Made by a program: the position numbers and the translations under genes. From Thermococcus pacificus (lineage in GTDB: Archaea > Methanobacteriota_B > Thermococci > Thermococcales > Thermococcaceae), in assembly GCF_002214485.1 (NCBI RefSeq), contig NZ_CP015102.1, positions 1,674,001 to 1,738,000 of the forward strand: a stretch of DNA of 64,000 nt, in the 5' to 3' direction. Positions 34,788-43,831 of this stretch are shown here, piece after piece (position 1 is the first letter of the stretch; each line of letters begins with the position of its first letter). The notes under the pieces were generated by a model. The model was not told the origin of the DNA and did no database searches. It saw only the letters and a program-made list of their open reading frames with translations.

Positions 34788-35525
34788 ATGGGCAGGCTCA
34801 TATCCGTGGCATCCGGCAAGGGCGGAACTGGAAAGACGACGACAACGGCAAACCTGGCGATAGCGCTCGGGAAGATGGGCTATAGGGTGTGCGCCGTCGA
34901 TGCCGATCTCACGATGGCAAATCTGAGCCTTGTCATGGGGATAGATGACGCTGACACGACGATACACGACGTCTTGGCAGGTATGGCTGATATAAACGAC
35001 GCGATATATGCCACGACCTATGAGAACGTCCACGTGATTCCGGCCGCGATAGACTGGGAGCACGTCATAAGGGCCGACCCGAGGAAGCTCCCGGACACCA
35101 TCAAGCCCCTCAAGGAGAAGTTCGACTTCGTGATAATAGACTCACCCGCAGGCCTGCAGATGGACGCGATGAACGCCATGATGAGCGGGGAGGAGGTTCT
35201 CCTCGTCACGAACCCCGAAATTTCCTGCCTGACCGACACGATGAAGGTTGGCATGGTTCTGAAGAGGGCCGGCCTGGCAGTCCTAGGCTTCGTCCTCAAC
35301 CGCTATGGGAGGAGCGAAAACGACATACCGCCGGACGCTGCAGAGGAGGTCATGGAGATACCTCTGCTGGAGGTCATCCCGGAGGATCCCAAGGTGAGGG
35401 AGGCGACGCTGGAGGGCGTTCCCGTCGTCGAGTACGCGCCTAACTCACCGGGTGCAAAGGCATTCATGGAGCTTGCTGAGACAATCGTGAGGATAGCCGG
35501 CCTCAAGGCAAGGGTGATGGGATGA
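34788..35525 (+). CDS. minD: MinD/ParA-type ATPase (second copy)
   Basis: A 245-residue deviant Walker-A ATPase: VASGKGGTGKTTTTANLAIA, VDADLTMANLSLVMG, IIDSPAGLQM. Compared with the copy at 4591 it lacks the basic amphipathic C-terminal helix (it ends GLKARVMG), so it may not bind membrane by itself. The stop overlaps the GPN GTPase start by ATGA, forming a MinD-GPN pair. It has a TATA-like element (GGTTCATAAAGG) upstream. Confidence 0.92.
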   Translation: MGRLISVASGKGGTGKTTTTANLAIALGKMGYRVCAVDADLTMANLSLVMGIDDADTTIHDVLAGMADINDAIYATTYENVHVIPAAIDWEHVIRADPRKLPDTIKPLKEKFDFVIIDSPAGLQMDAMNAMMSGEEVLLVTNPEISCLTDTMKVGMVLKRAGLAVLGFVLNRYGRSENDIPPDAAEEVMEIPLLEVIPEDPKVREATLEGVPVVEYAPNSPGAKAFMELAETIVRIAGLKARVMG

Positions 35526-36265
35526 TCCTGGTCTTCGTGGGGACCGCGGGAAGCGGAAAGACCACGATGAGCGGGGCTTTCGGGAGGTACTTAGAGGAAA
35601 ACAGCCACTCCGTCGGCTACGTCAACCTGGACACCGGGGTGAAGAATCTACCCTACCCCCCGGACGTTGATGTAAGGGAAGATATAACCGCGTGGGAGCT
35701 GATGGAGGAAGGCTACGGGCCCAACGGGGCAATAGTCGAGAGCTACGACAGGCTCCTGGCAAAGCTGGGGGACTACGCTTCCAGGATAGCCCGCCTCAAT
35801 GAGGAGAGGGACTACGTGATAATCGACACACCTGGCCAGATGGAGACCTTTCTCTTCCACGAATTCGGCGTCAGGCTGATGGAGAACCTCCCCGAGCCGC
35901 TGACGGTCTACCTCTTTGGTCCTGAGATACTGAGGAAGCCAGCCGACTTCTGCTTTGCCAGGTTCTTCAGCCTGATGATAGACCTCCGCCTGGGCACCAC
36001 GACCGTTCCAGCCCTCAGCAAGGTGGACACCGTGGAAAGCATAGAGGACTACAGGAAGTTCCTAGACGACATCGAGTACCTAACCGCGAGGCTGAAGCTT
36101 GACCCGTCAACGCAGGGTCTCCTCGCCTACAGGATGTGCTCCACACTTCCCGAGCTGGCCTCGCCGACGAGGCTGCTCTATCTGTCTGCAAAAACGGGGG
36201 AAGGCTTCGACGAGCTGGAAACCTTGGCCTATGAGCACTACTGCACCTGCGGCGACCTGACGTAG
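35522..36265 (+). CDS. GPN-loop GTPase
   Basis: A 247-residue GTPase of the GPN/XAB1 family, structurally known from Pyrococcus abyssi PAB0955. G1 is FVGTAGSGKTTMSG, the Gly-Pro-Asn insertion that inserts into the partner subunit's active site is in EGYGPNGAIVES, G3 is IIDTPGQMETF and G4 is ALSKVDTVE. Eukaryotic relatives assemble RNA polymerase II, so a role in polymerase or large-complex assembly is conceivable. Coupled with the MinD gene. Confidence 0.93.
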   Translation: MILVFVGTAGSGKTTMSGAFGRYLEENSHSVGYVNLDTGVKNLPYPPDVDVREDITAWELMEEGYGPNGAIVESYDRLLAKLGDYASRIARLNEERDYVIIDTPGQMETFLFHEFGVRLMENLPEPLTVYLFGPEILRKPADFCFARFFSLMIDLRLGTTTVPALSKVDTVESIEDYRKFLDDIEYLTARLKLDPSTQGLLAYRMCSTLPELASPTRLLYLSAKTGEGFDELETLAYEHYCTCGDLT

Positions 36266-36387
36266 TTCAATTTTTGGCCCCTCTCATGGACGGGCGTTCA
36301 GTACCGGCGCGGGTTCTTTATCACTATCTCACGTCGAAAGCGGGAAGCCTTTTCTTAAAGACGACCAACTCGGGGTGGTGGAAGAGC

Positions 36388-37830
36388 ATGTGCCTGGTGG
36401 CGGGTGGAATCGGTTCGAATCTCCGGGAAAAGTTCATCCTCATGATAAACGCCGGCAAGCACAGGGGAGAGGACAGCTTCGGCGTGTGGACTGACGCAGG
36501 GGTGCTGAAATCGGACGACTTCTCCAGGGTGGGGGAGATACCCGAAGGACGTATCGGGCTTATTCAGTGCAGGCTCGCCATGACCGGCTCAAAGACGTTC
36601 ATGCAGCCCTTCGTCAACGACTTCGCCCTCGTCCACAACGGCGAGATATACAACCACCGCGAGCTGAGGGCATGGCTCGAGGGGCGCGGCGTTTCCTTTG
36701 AGAGCGATGTGGACAGCGAGGTGATTCTGAGGCTCATCGAGTATCTCCTCGGGAGCGGGCTGAGCATCCACGATGCCGTCAGGAAGGCTATGACGATGCT
36801 CGAAGGGGACTACGCCGTGGCAATCTCAGACGGAAAAGTGATCCACCTCTTCCGCGATCCCGTTGGCATCAGGCCGCTCTACTACTCCCCGAGGGGCTTT
36901 TTTGCGAGCGAGAAGAAGGTGCTCTGGGCCATTGGGGAGGAGGCAATCCCCGTGAGGCCTGGGGAACTCGTCACAATTTCGGGAAGCGGAGCGGCCATGA
37001 GGAGGGTTTTCTCACTGGACGAGCTGAAGAGAAGTCCTCTCTCAGGGGAGCGTGCAGTGAACGCGGTCCTCAAAACCCTGGCATGCTCTGTGAGGCACCG
37101 GGTGGGGAAGAAAACGGGTGTCCTCTTCTCCGGCGGGCTGGACAGCTCACTGGTGACACTGCTCGCGTCGGAGTACTCTGACGTCGTCATCTACACAGCC
37201 GGGGCCGAGGGAAGCCCCGACCTCGAGTGGGCGAGAATGGCGGCGGATAAGCTCGGACTCCCGCTGAAGGAGTACGTCTTCGACGTAGAAGACGTAAGGG
37301 ATGCGGTTCCAAAGGTTGTCTTCGCGATAGAGGAGCCCAACCCCATGAACCTGGCCATCGGGATACCGCTCTACTTTGCCACGAGGCTGGCGCGCGAAGA
37401 CGGAACGAAGGTTCTGCTGAGCGGACAGGGAGCGGACGAGCTTTTCGGCGGCTACGCGAAGTACCTGGAGAGGCCGGAACTGATGGAGCTTGACCTCAGG
37501 GAGCTCTCCGAGAGGAACCTCGCCAGGGACGATAAGATAGCCATGCTCAACTCAGTGGAGGGGCGCTTCCCGTTCCTGAGCCTGCCGGTGATATCGGCCG
37601 CACTTAACACACCTCTGGAGGCAAAGATATCTGGCGGCGTTAGAAAAGCAGTCCTAAGGAGGGCGGCCATCAGGGCAGGGTTGCCGGAGGAAATTGCCAT
37701 GAGGGAGAAGAAGGCCGCGCAGTACGGCAGCCATGCACAGAAGCTCCTTGAGAAGGTCGCCAAGGGAGAAGGGCTCAGCCTTAGGGAATACGCCGAGAAA
37801 GCATTTAGGGAGATGTTTAAACGGGAATAA
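36388..37830 (+). CDS. asnB: asparagine synthase-like glutamine amidotransferase
   Basis: A 480-residue class II glutamine amidotransferase. Start 36388 is set by the requirement for Cys at position 2 (MCLVAGGIG), the Ntn nucleophile, and by the GGTGG site. The glutaminase domain contains HRGEDSFGVW, FALVHNGEIYNH and GDYAVAISDGKV; the synthetase domain has the PP-loop TGVLFSGGLDSSLV and LLSGQGADELFGGYAKYL. It is shorter than typical AsnB (about 550), as in other archaeal forms. A longer upstream frame from 36274 is ignored. Possible asparagine synthase, or another amide-forming enzyme. Confidence 0.88.
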   Translation: MCLVAGGIGSNLREKFILMINAGKHRGEDSFGVWTDAGVLKSDDFSRVGEIPEGRIGLIQCRLAMTGSKTFMQPFVNDFALVHNGEIYNHRELRAWLEGRGVSFESDVDSEVILRLIEYLLGSGLSIHDAVRKAMTMLEGDYAVAISDGKVIHLFRDPVGIRPLYYSPRGFFASEKKVLWAIGEEAIPVRPGELVTISGSGAAMRRVFSLDELKRSPLSGERAVNAVLKTLACSVRHRVGKKTGVLFSGGLDSSLVTLLASEYSDVVIYTAGAEGSPDLEWARMAADKLGLPLKEYVFDVEDVRDAVPKVVFAIEEPNPMNLAIGIPLYFATRLAREDGTKVLLSGQGADELFGGYAKYLERPELMELDLRELSERNLARDDKIAMLNSVEGRFPFLSLPVISAALNTPLEAKISGGVRKAVLRRAAIRAGLPEEIAMREKKAAQYGSHAQKLLEKVAKGEGLSLREYAEKAFREMFKRE

Positions 37831-37972
37831 ACGCTCCTGAACGTTCTTTAATGATCCGGCCCCGAAAGGCCCATCCATGCCTTTCTTCTTCCCCAGAGGA
37901 CTAACGAAAGCTAACGGTTTCGTGAAAAAGGCTTAAATAAAGCATTTTCTAAGGGGTAAATGGTGGGAGAAC

Positions 37973-39199
37973 GTGGAGTGGAGGAAACTGGGCGTCATGT
38001 TCATCGGCTTTATGTTCATCCTGGGGGTGATCCCGGATCATGTCGGCTACGTCTCGGCGGCCGATTCGAGCATCGCAATCCTGGTAACGGATAACGAGGC
38101 AGACCTGGCGATAGCGTACAGCGTCGCGGCCCTGCTCGATGCTAAGGTCATAGTGAGCCCGTGGGGAACCTACGACCCTGCCGTCAGTGCGGAGATACTG
38201 AGCGTGGAGCCCGGAAAGGTCATCATAATCGGCGGCCCTGTGGCCGTACCCGAGGACTACAACGGGGACCTGGACGACTTTGGAATCCCCTACGAGCGCT
38301 GGTACGGGGAGACGAGGTACGAAACCAACCTGGCCGTCATCGAGGGGCTCCTGGAGGAGTTTCCAGGGATTTACGAAGGGATAGATGCTGTCGTCGTGGC
38401 CAACGGGCGGGACGGGCTCGCGCTGAAGGAGTACCTTAAGAGGGTAAAGACCGGTTCAATGGGAGCCTACGGGAGTCCCCTGCTCATCCTGACGGACTCC
38501 GGAAAACTGAACGAGACCCTGGAGGCTCTGGGGAGGTTCAAGGGGCTTAAGAGCCTGGTCTACATGGGGACTTTCGAGGGAACGGCCCCGATTTTTCCGC
38601 TGAACAGTGAGTGGCTGACCGATTTCGCCAGGGGGCGCTTTGGAAGCGAACTGGGCGTCGAAGAAGTGGCCGCGTCCCTGGATCCCGTAACCACGGGGGA
38701 GGTTCTGAAGGACGTCCAGAACAAAACTGAGAGAGCAAAGGAGCTCCTCGACGGTCTCCAGATCCCCGCGGCCAGGAAGAGGCTGGAGATGGCAGAGAGT
38801 CTGATCGAGCAGGCCTGGAGCGAATACAATAGGGGGAATTACGCCGAGGCGTACCGGCTCGCCATGAAGGCCAGCGGCGACGCGGATTTCGTCATAGTGA
38901 TGGCATACAAGGAAGTTATGACGATATACCAGGGCTCCGCCCAGAAGAGGCTCGAGAGGAGGCTGCTTCAGTTTGAGGTCATGGTCAGGGTTCTCGAAAA
39001 GAAAGGTTACGACGTGAGCGACGTCGAGAGCCTGCTGCAGCAGGCCAGGGATGCACTCAAGAGGCACGACTACTCAACGGTGCTCAACGACCTGATACCG
39101 CAGATAAAAGCGAAGCTGGCCGAGAAGACCCTCAGAGGACACGGGGCGTCGGGAACCTGGCCGGGTCAGCACGGTGGAGGGGAAGGGAGGAGACCATAA
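37973..39199 (+). CDS. secreted CWB2-type cell wall-binding protein
   Basis: A 408-residue exported protein with GTG start after GGTGGGA. The signal peptide covers about 1-30 (KLGVMFIGFMFILGVIPDHV). A CWB2-like Rossmann repeat follows: ILVTDNEADLAIAYSVAALL, VIIIGGPVAVPEDY, RWYGETRYETNLAVIEGLL. Its C-terminal half (about 230-380) is helical, with TPR- or coiled-coil-like segments (ARKRLEMAESLIEQAWSEYN), ending in a Gly/His-rich tail. CWB2 modules are known from bacterial wall proteins; in Thermococcales they occur on cell-surface proteins. TATA-like AGGCTTAAATAAAGC lies upstream. Confidence 0.82.
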   Translation: MEWRKLGVMFIGFMFILGVIPDHVGYVSAADSSIAILVTDNEADLAIAYSVAALLDAKVIVSPWGTYDPAVSAEILSVEPGKVIIIGGPVAVPEDYNGDLDDFGIPYERWYGETRYETNLAVIEGLLEEFPGIYEGIDAVVVANGRDGLALKEYLKRVKTGSMGAYGSPLLILTDSGKLNETLEALGRFKGLKSLVYMGTFEGTAPIFPLNSEWLTDFARGRFGSELGVEEVAASLDPVTTGEVLKDVQNKTERAKELLDGLQIPAARKRLEMAESLIEQAWSEYNRGNYAEAYRLAMKASGDADFVIVMAYKEVMTIYQGSAQKRLERRLLQFEVMVRVLEKKGYDVSDVESLLQQARDALKRHDYSTVLNDLIPQIKAKLAEKTLRGHGASGTWPGQHGGGEGRRP

Positions 39200-39236
39200 C
39201 CCTTTTTAACGCCCTTCCCAATTTTCTCCGGTCAAA

Positions 39237-40268
39237 ATGAGGATTTTAATGGTCGGACACTACCCCCCGCACGGCGGAGGCGTTGCAAACCACCTGGACA
39301 GCCTTGTGGGAGAGCTCAGGAAACGCCACGAGGTTCACGTTCTGACCTACGGCCCCGTTGAGCCGAGGGGTTTTGAGAGAGAGTTCGTCCACCAGGTTCG
39401 CGTTCCACCTGTTTATGGGTTCAGGGGGACGAGCTTCGCTTTTCTGGGTTCGAGGGAGATAGTGAAGTTGCACAGGGAACTCGATTTTGACATTGTACAC
39501 GCCCACTTCGTCGGGACGACGAGCTTTGCCGGAGTCCTGGCGAAGGGAAAGACAGGCATTCCGCTCGTCGTGACCGCCCACGGAAGCGACCTCGAGCACA
39601 CCGCAAAGCTCGCCCTCGGGAGGTTCTACGTGAAGAAAACGCTGCTTGAAGCGGATGCGGTCATAACGGTGAGCCACTGGCTCGCGAAGAAGGCCCTTTC
39701 CCTGGGAGCGAGCTCGGTCAGGGTCATCCCCAACGGCGTTCGTGCCCTAACCCCTGGAAAGGAGGGCAAAAGGGAGTTTGTAACCTTCATTGGGGCGCTG
39801 AGGGAATACAAGAGCCCGGAGACCTTCATAGAGCTGGCCCGGCGCTTCCCGGAAAGGGAGTTTCTCGTTGTGGGAGACGGCCCCCTGAGGAAAACGCTCG
39901 AGGCAACCGCCCCGGAAAACGTCCACTTTCTAGGATACAGAAACGATATTGGGAACATACTCTCGAAAAGCGCTCTACTGGTTCTTCCATCGAAGAGAGA
40001 GGGCTTCGGGCTGGTGATCTTGGAGGCCAACTCCCTGGGCGTCCCGGCAGCTGGCAGGCGGGTCAGTGCGATTCCGGAGCTCATACGCGAGGGGAAGAAC
40101 GGACTGACGTTTGGGACGTTTGAGGAGCTTGTTGAGGCCGTCGGGCTGCTCCTTGAACCCAAGAGGAACAGAAAAACCGGCCTAATCGCGGGCAGGGTGG
40201 CCGCTCTCTACACATGGGAGGAAGTTGCGAGGGAAGTCGAGGGGGTCTACCGCTCGGTTCTGGGATAG
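39237..40268 (+). CDS. GT4-family glycosyltransferase
   Basis: A 343-residue GT-B fold glycosyltransferase of family 4 type: MVGHYPPHGGGVANHLDSLV at the N-terminus, VTAHGSDLEHTAKLALG, VIPNGVRALTPG between the domains, and the nucleotide-sugar-binding LLVLPSKREGFGLVILEANS with its conserved Glu residues. The usual invariant Pro after the GLP motif is followed by AAGRRVSAIPE. Probably adds a sugar to a lipid or glycoprotein on the cytoplasmic side; the adjacent surface-protein gene makes a cell-surface glycan plausible. Confidence 0.88.
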   Translation: MRILMVGHYPPHGGGVANHLDSLVGELRKRHEVHVLTYGPVEPRGFEREFVHQVRVPPVYGFRGTSFAFLGSREIVKLHRELDFDIVHAHFVGTTSFAGVLAKGKTGIPLVVTAHGSDLEHTAKLALGRFYVKKTLLEADAVITVSHWLAKKALSLGASSVRVIPNGVRALTPGKEGKREFVTFIGALREYKSPETFIELARRFPEREFLVVGDGPLRKTLEATAPENVHFLGYRNDIGNILSKSALLVLPSKREGFGLVILEANSLGVPAAGRRVSAIPELIREGKNGLTFGTFEELVEAVGLLLEPKRNRKTGLIAGRVAALYTWEEVAREVEGVYRSVLG

Positions 40269-40307
40269 CTTTTTTAACCGCTTTTCAGACCCCCCTCAGG
40301 TGAGAGC

Positions 40308-41327
40308 ATGACGGTAGTAATCAACATGCGAGAGGGCGTTGATGAGAGAAAGGTTAAGATAGCCGCGAGGTTCATACTTGAGGGTAAGCTGGTGGCGTTC
40401 CCGACCGAGACGGTCTACGGCCTTGGGGCGGACGCACTCAACGAAGAAGCAGCCAGGAGGATATTCCAGGCAAAGGGAAGACCCGCGGACAACCCGCTCA
40501 TCGTCCACATAGCTGAATTCGAGGACTTAAAAAGGCTCGCCAGAGAAATCCCCGACGAGGCTAGACTTCTGGCGGAGAGGTTCTGGCCGGGGCCGCTCAC
40601 GATGGTGCTCCCCCGGAGGGAGGAGGTGCCGGACGTAACCACAGGGGGACTGGACACCGTAGCCGTCAGGATGCCGGCCCACCCGATAGCACTCGCACTC
40701 ATAAAGGCCAGCACCCCGATAGCGGCTCCTTCAGCAAACATAAGCGGGAAGCCCAGCCCCACCCTCGCTGAACACGTGGTGGATGACTTCTACGGGAAGA
40801 TTGAGGCAATAATCGACGGCGGGGAGACGAACATAGGGGTGGAGTCAACCGTTATAGACCTCAGCTCGGAGAGGCCAACCCTCCTGAGGCCGGGGGGCCT
40901 GCCACTTGAGGAGATTGAGGCAGTTATCGGACCGGTTGAGATACACCCCGCTGTGAGGGGCAAACTCGTAGACGTCGCCCGCTCACCAGGCATGAAGTAC
41001 AAGCACTACTCGCCGAATGCGCAGGTTATAGTCGTAGAGGGGCCAAGGGAGAGGGTTAGGCAAAAGATAGCCGAGCTTGTCAAGGAATACCGCTCGAAGG
41101 GGCTCCGCGTTGGGGTCATGGCCACGGAGGAGTATGAGGCAGACGAGTTCTTCCATCTAGGGAGAACGGAGGAGGACGTGGCCAGAAACCTGTTTAGAGC
41201 CCTGAGGGAGCTTGATAAGCGCGGCGTGGACATAATAATTGCCGAAGGGATTGAGGAAAGGGGGCTCGGCTTTGCGGTGATGAACAGACTGAGAAAGGCG
41301 GCAGGGTACAGAATAGTATGGGCATAG
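40308..41327 (+). CDS. sua5: threonylcarbamoyl-AMP synthase (Sua5)
   Basis: A 339-residue Sua5-type enzyme: YrdC domain (about 12-200) with FPTETVYGLGADALNEEAA, KGRPADNPLIVHI, FWPGPLTMVLPR and the SAN motif in APSANISGKPSPT. The Sua5 extension after a linker contains PGMKYKHYSPNAQVIVVEG. It makes the threonylcarbamoyl-AMP used by the KEOPS complex for t6A37 of ANN-decoding tRNAs. Sits alone, with AGGTGAGAGC as ribosome-binding site. Confidence 0.95.
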   Translation: MTVVINMREGVDERKVKIAARFILEGKLVAFPTETVYGLGADALNEEAARRIFQAKGRPADNPLIVHIAEFEDLKRLAREIPDEARLLAERFWPGPLTMVLPRREEVPDVTTGGLDTVAVRMPAHPIALALIKASTPIAAPSANISGKPSPTLAEHVVDDFYGKIEAIIDGGETNIGVESTVIDLSSERPTLLRPGGLPLEEIEAVIGPVEIHPAVRGKLVDVARSPGMKYKHYSPNAQVIVVEGPRERVRQKIAELVKEYRSKGLRVGVMATEEYEADEFFHLGRTEEDVARNLFRALRELDKRGVDIIIAEGIEERGLGFAVMNRLRKAAGYRIVWA

Positions 41328-41392
41328 ACAACGCTTAAATATCTGTAGGGTAAAGAAGATTTAACCGTATGCCCAGGCTATAATCATGTGGG

Positions 41393-42577
41393 GTGAGTGT
41401 CTTGGTAGCTGGTGTGGGACCAGAGGGGCCGGAGGACTTTGAACAGCTCGCAATCAAGAGAATTAACGAGGGCAACCTCAAGGAAGGACTCAAGCTGATG
41501 CTTAGGGCCGCCAAGGGCTACGAGGATAGGAGGCAGAAGGCCGATGCCGCGAGGCTCTACAAGTATCTGGGTTATGTACTCCTTGAGAAGACGAAGTCCG
41601 TGGAGAAGTCCAAGCCGTCACTTCTGAAGAGCGCTTACCTGTACCTAGATTTAATTGACGAGGAGGTATCCCGACCCGAGGTGGACATTGACGCCCTAGA
41701 CAAATACTGTTTTAACGTCCTCGAAATATTTGCAACTCTTGATGACCATAAGAACCTCATGAAGTACGCGGAAGAGTTCGCGGCCATATATGAGGACCTC
41801 GGAAACTCGTATCAGGACAATGCAGACATAGAGATAGCTATAAGGGCCTACGAGTCGGCTTACAGGTACTATCGGCTCATAGAAAATATGGAGGCGTACA
41901 GGAGAATCGCCGAGATGATGATAACCCTCTACGGACAGGTGGCTGAGGAGAGGCTTGAGAAAGGTAACGTAAAGGACGCCGCCGAAGCATTTTACCGCCT
42001 CGCGTACTTTATACTGGCGATATTCGGCTACGACATCCACTTCATAGAGATGATGGACACCGCGGCGAAGAACTTCGAGAAGGCGAGCAAGGTTGCCTAC
42101 TCAAACGGGGACCTCGATGGGACGACGAGCTACCTCGTCAAGGCCCAGTACTCATATCTGATGGCCAGGAACTTTAACAGGGCCAAGCTCATAGGGCTCA
42201 ACACGGCAAGGATGCTCTACCAGGTGATAACATCCTACCGCTCCAATAGGGAGGAGGACAAGGCAGCTTCGAAGCTTGTCGAACTCAGTGAGGCGCTGAT
42301 TGGTATCGGGAAGATCAACGAGGCCATGGATGCATACAGGAGTGCCCTCGAGTCTAAGAGCAACCTGGCCTTCAGAATAAGGGTAAGACTGGCCGTCCTC
42401 AAGGGGCACGCTGCGTCCAAGGGTTCTGAGGTTATAGTCAACGAAATCGATACTATAGAGTATTACCTGAACAGGAAGAACCTTATGAAGGCCCTCGAAC
42501 TTGCCGAGAAGTCCATGAGGCGCGAGGAGCTAATGGAGACCCTCAAAAAGATTCACGCGGCAGAGGGAGTATACTAA
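41393..42577 (+). CDS. helical-repeat (TPR/SNAP-like) protein
   Basis: A 394-residue all-helical protein built of TPR/alpha-SNAP-like repeats: for example LAIKRINEGNLKEGLKLMLR, YAEEFAAIYEDLGNSYQDNA, AIRAYESAYRYYRLIENMEA, ELSEALIGIGKINEAMDAYR. The start is GTG at 41393 in an AATCATGTGGGGTGAGTG context; promoter CTTAAATATC near 41335. Conserved in Thermococcales as far as I recall, function unknown. A scaffolding role is the only safe inference. Confidence 0.8.
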   Translation: MSVLVAGVGPEGPEDFEQLAIKRINEGNLKEGLKLMLRAAKGYEDRRQKADAARLYKYLGYVLLEKTKSVEKSKPSLLKSAYLYLDLIDEEVSRPEVDIDALDKYCFNVLEIFATLDDHKNLMKYAEEFAAIYEDLGNSYQDNADIEIAIRAYESAYRYYRLIENMEAYRRIAEMMITLYGQVAEERLEKGNVKDAAEAFYRLAYFILAIFGYDIHFIEMMDTAAKNFEKASKVAYSNGDLDGTTSYLVKAQYSYLMARNFNRAKLIGLNTARMLYQVITSYRSNREEDKAASKLVELSEALIGIGKINEAMDAYRSALESKSNLAFRIRVRLAVLKGHAASKGSEVIVNEIDTIEYYLNRKNLMKALELAEKSMRREELMETLKKIHAAEGVY

Positions 42578-42590
42578 AGGAAAAAAGAGG

Positions 42591-43013
42591 TCACTGAGAC
42601 TTGACCTCAACCCTCGGGATCGGTATGTGGTATGGAAGGCGCATCTCCTTGGCGAGAAGCATCAACATCGGCGAGACTTCCTTGGTTATGAAGTTAACGA
42701 CCTCAGCGAACATAAAAGGATCGAGTCGCTTTTCCTTTTCCCATTGGTCCAAAATCTCGTCTAAGTTTTCCTTTTGAGGGGGCAAATACATTAACAGCCC
42801 TTCAATACTTCCCTCAGCAATAGCAGGAGTGTATTGAATGTTATACGAGAATAAAACCTCGATTCCATTGGTTTTCCCCGTAGGAAGTCTTATTTCACCA
42901 AGTCTTAGCTCCTTTATCTTTGGAGTAAGTTTCACCTCAATTTGGCCAGTAGGCGATACGGTAGAACTTTTATTTATTCTGACATCAGTTATATTAATCC
43001 CAAGCACTGGCAT
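42591..43013 (-). CDS. hypothetical protein, possible SecB-like fold
   Basis: A 140-residue soluble protein whose codons are visibly more AT-rich than the neighbours' (for example ATTATATTTATTCT-type stretches at the 5' end), which may hint at later acquisition. The pattern of four beta strands (INITDVRINKSSTVSP, IEVKLTPKIKELRLGE, NGIEVLFSYNIQYTPAIAE) followed by a helix and a C-terminal helical part resembles the SecB chaperone fold reported for some archaeal proteins. This is a weak structural analogy, not an assignment. Confidence 0.65.
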   Translation of the reverse strand: MPVLGINITDVRINKSSTVSPTGQIEVKLTPKIKELRLGEIRLPTGKTNGIEVLFSYNIQYTPAIAEGSIEGLLMYLPPQKENLDEILDQWEKEKRLDPFMFAEVVNFITKEVSPMLMLLAKEMRLPYHIPIPRVEVKSQ

Positions 43014-43092
43014 TCTTTACCACCCCTCTTATATGTTCTGATTTAAATAGCCAAGAACATCGTTTTTAAACATTCCGGTCAAATAATAACCA

Positions 43093-43791
43093 ATGCCGAG
43101 GGAAAAGGTTGTCCGTGTCTGGGACGAGAGGGAAGTCGTCTACACGCCGAAGCGCTGGCGCTACCTCCGGGAGAAAAGGGAGAAAGCCCTGGGGATAATG
43201 GAGCGCCTGGAGCAGTTCGACCCACAGCTCTACGGCAGTGTCGCGAGGGGCGACGTTAGGAGGGACAGCGACATAGACGTGTTCATTCCCTACAGGGTTC
43301 CGAGCTACCTCATCGAGCTAGCCCTGGAGGGGCTTGTGGGCAGAAGGAAAATCGTGATGGCGACCCCCTGGCACCTCATAAAGGGCGTCATCGAGATAGA
43401 CGAGGAGACGACGGTGACCTTTCCGCTGATAGACCCCACGGACAGGGAGCTGGAGTTCTACCGCTGGGGAGGTGCGATAGACCTGTGGGGAGTGAAAACC
43501 AACGAGCGCGTTCCAGGCGTGAATAAGAAGCTGATTCTGATCATTCCGACGGAGAGGGGGCACATCGAGCGCGAAGTCGTCGGGAGGGAGAGTGAGGTTG
43601 CAAAGCTCCTCGGGGTAAGCATTGACATAGTCACCGAACGCGTCCACGTCCTCACGAGGCGTGACAGAATAGGGAGAACCGGGATCTACATTGACGAGGA
43701 AGTGCCCGACTGGATGACCTTTGAGGAAGCCCTCAAGATGATAGCTGACCGCGACCCGAACGTTAGGAGGAAGATTAGGGAGAGGGGCTAG
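43093..43791 (+). CDS. nucleotidyltransferase-fold protein
   Basis: A 232-residue protein with a Pol-beta-type nucleotidyltransferase core: LYGSVARGDVRRDSDIDVFI contains the GS motif and the DxD metal pair. The remainder (WHLIKGVIEIDEETTVTFPL, LDLWGVKTNERV-like strands) forms a conserved archaeal extension, and the C-terminus GVSIDIVTERVHVLTRRDR looks helical and basic, perhaps for RNA or DNA. It is too long for a MNT antitoxin-type protein. Substrate unknown. The promoter is shared with the divergent 42591 gene. Confidence 0.82.
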   Translation: MPREKVVRVWDEREVVYTPKRWRYLREKREKALGIMERLEQFDPQLYGSVARGDVRRDSDIDVFIPYRVPSYLIELALEGLVGRRKIVMATPWHLIKGVIEIDEETTVTFPLIDPTDRELEFYRWGGAIDLWGVKTNERVPGVNKKLILIIPTERGHIEREVVGRESEVAKLLGVSIDIVTERVHVLTRRDRIGRTGIYIDEEVPDWMTFEEALKMIADRDPNVRRKIRERG

Positions 43792-43831
43792 TTTAGGGGG
43801 GACAACACAGAGTGAAGAAAGGAAGAAAAAA

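Noticed and set aside
36274-36387. Longer N-terminus of the AsnB-like enzyme
   Set aside because: The catalytic Cys must follow the initiator Met, which fits only the start at 36388.
37831-37972. Spacer after the AsnB-like gene as an RNA gene
   Set aside because: Only a short GGCC...GGCC dyad and a promoter for the next gene are visible; no guide-RNA boxes.
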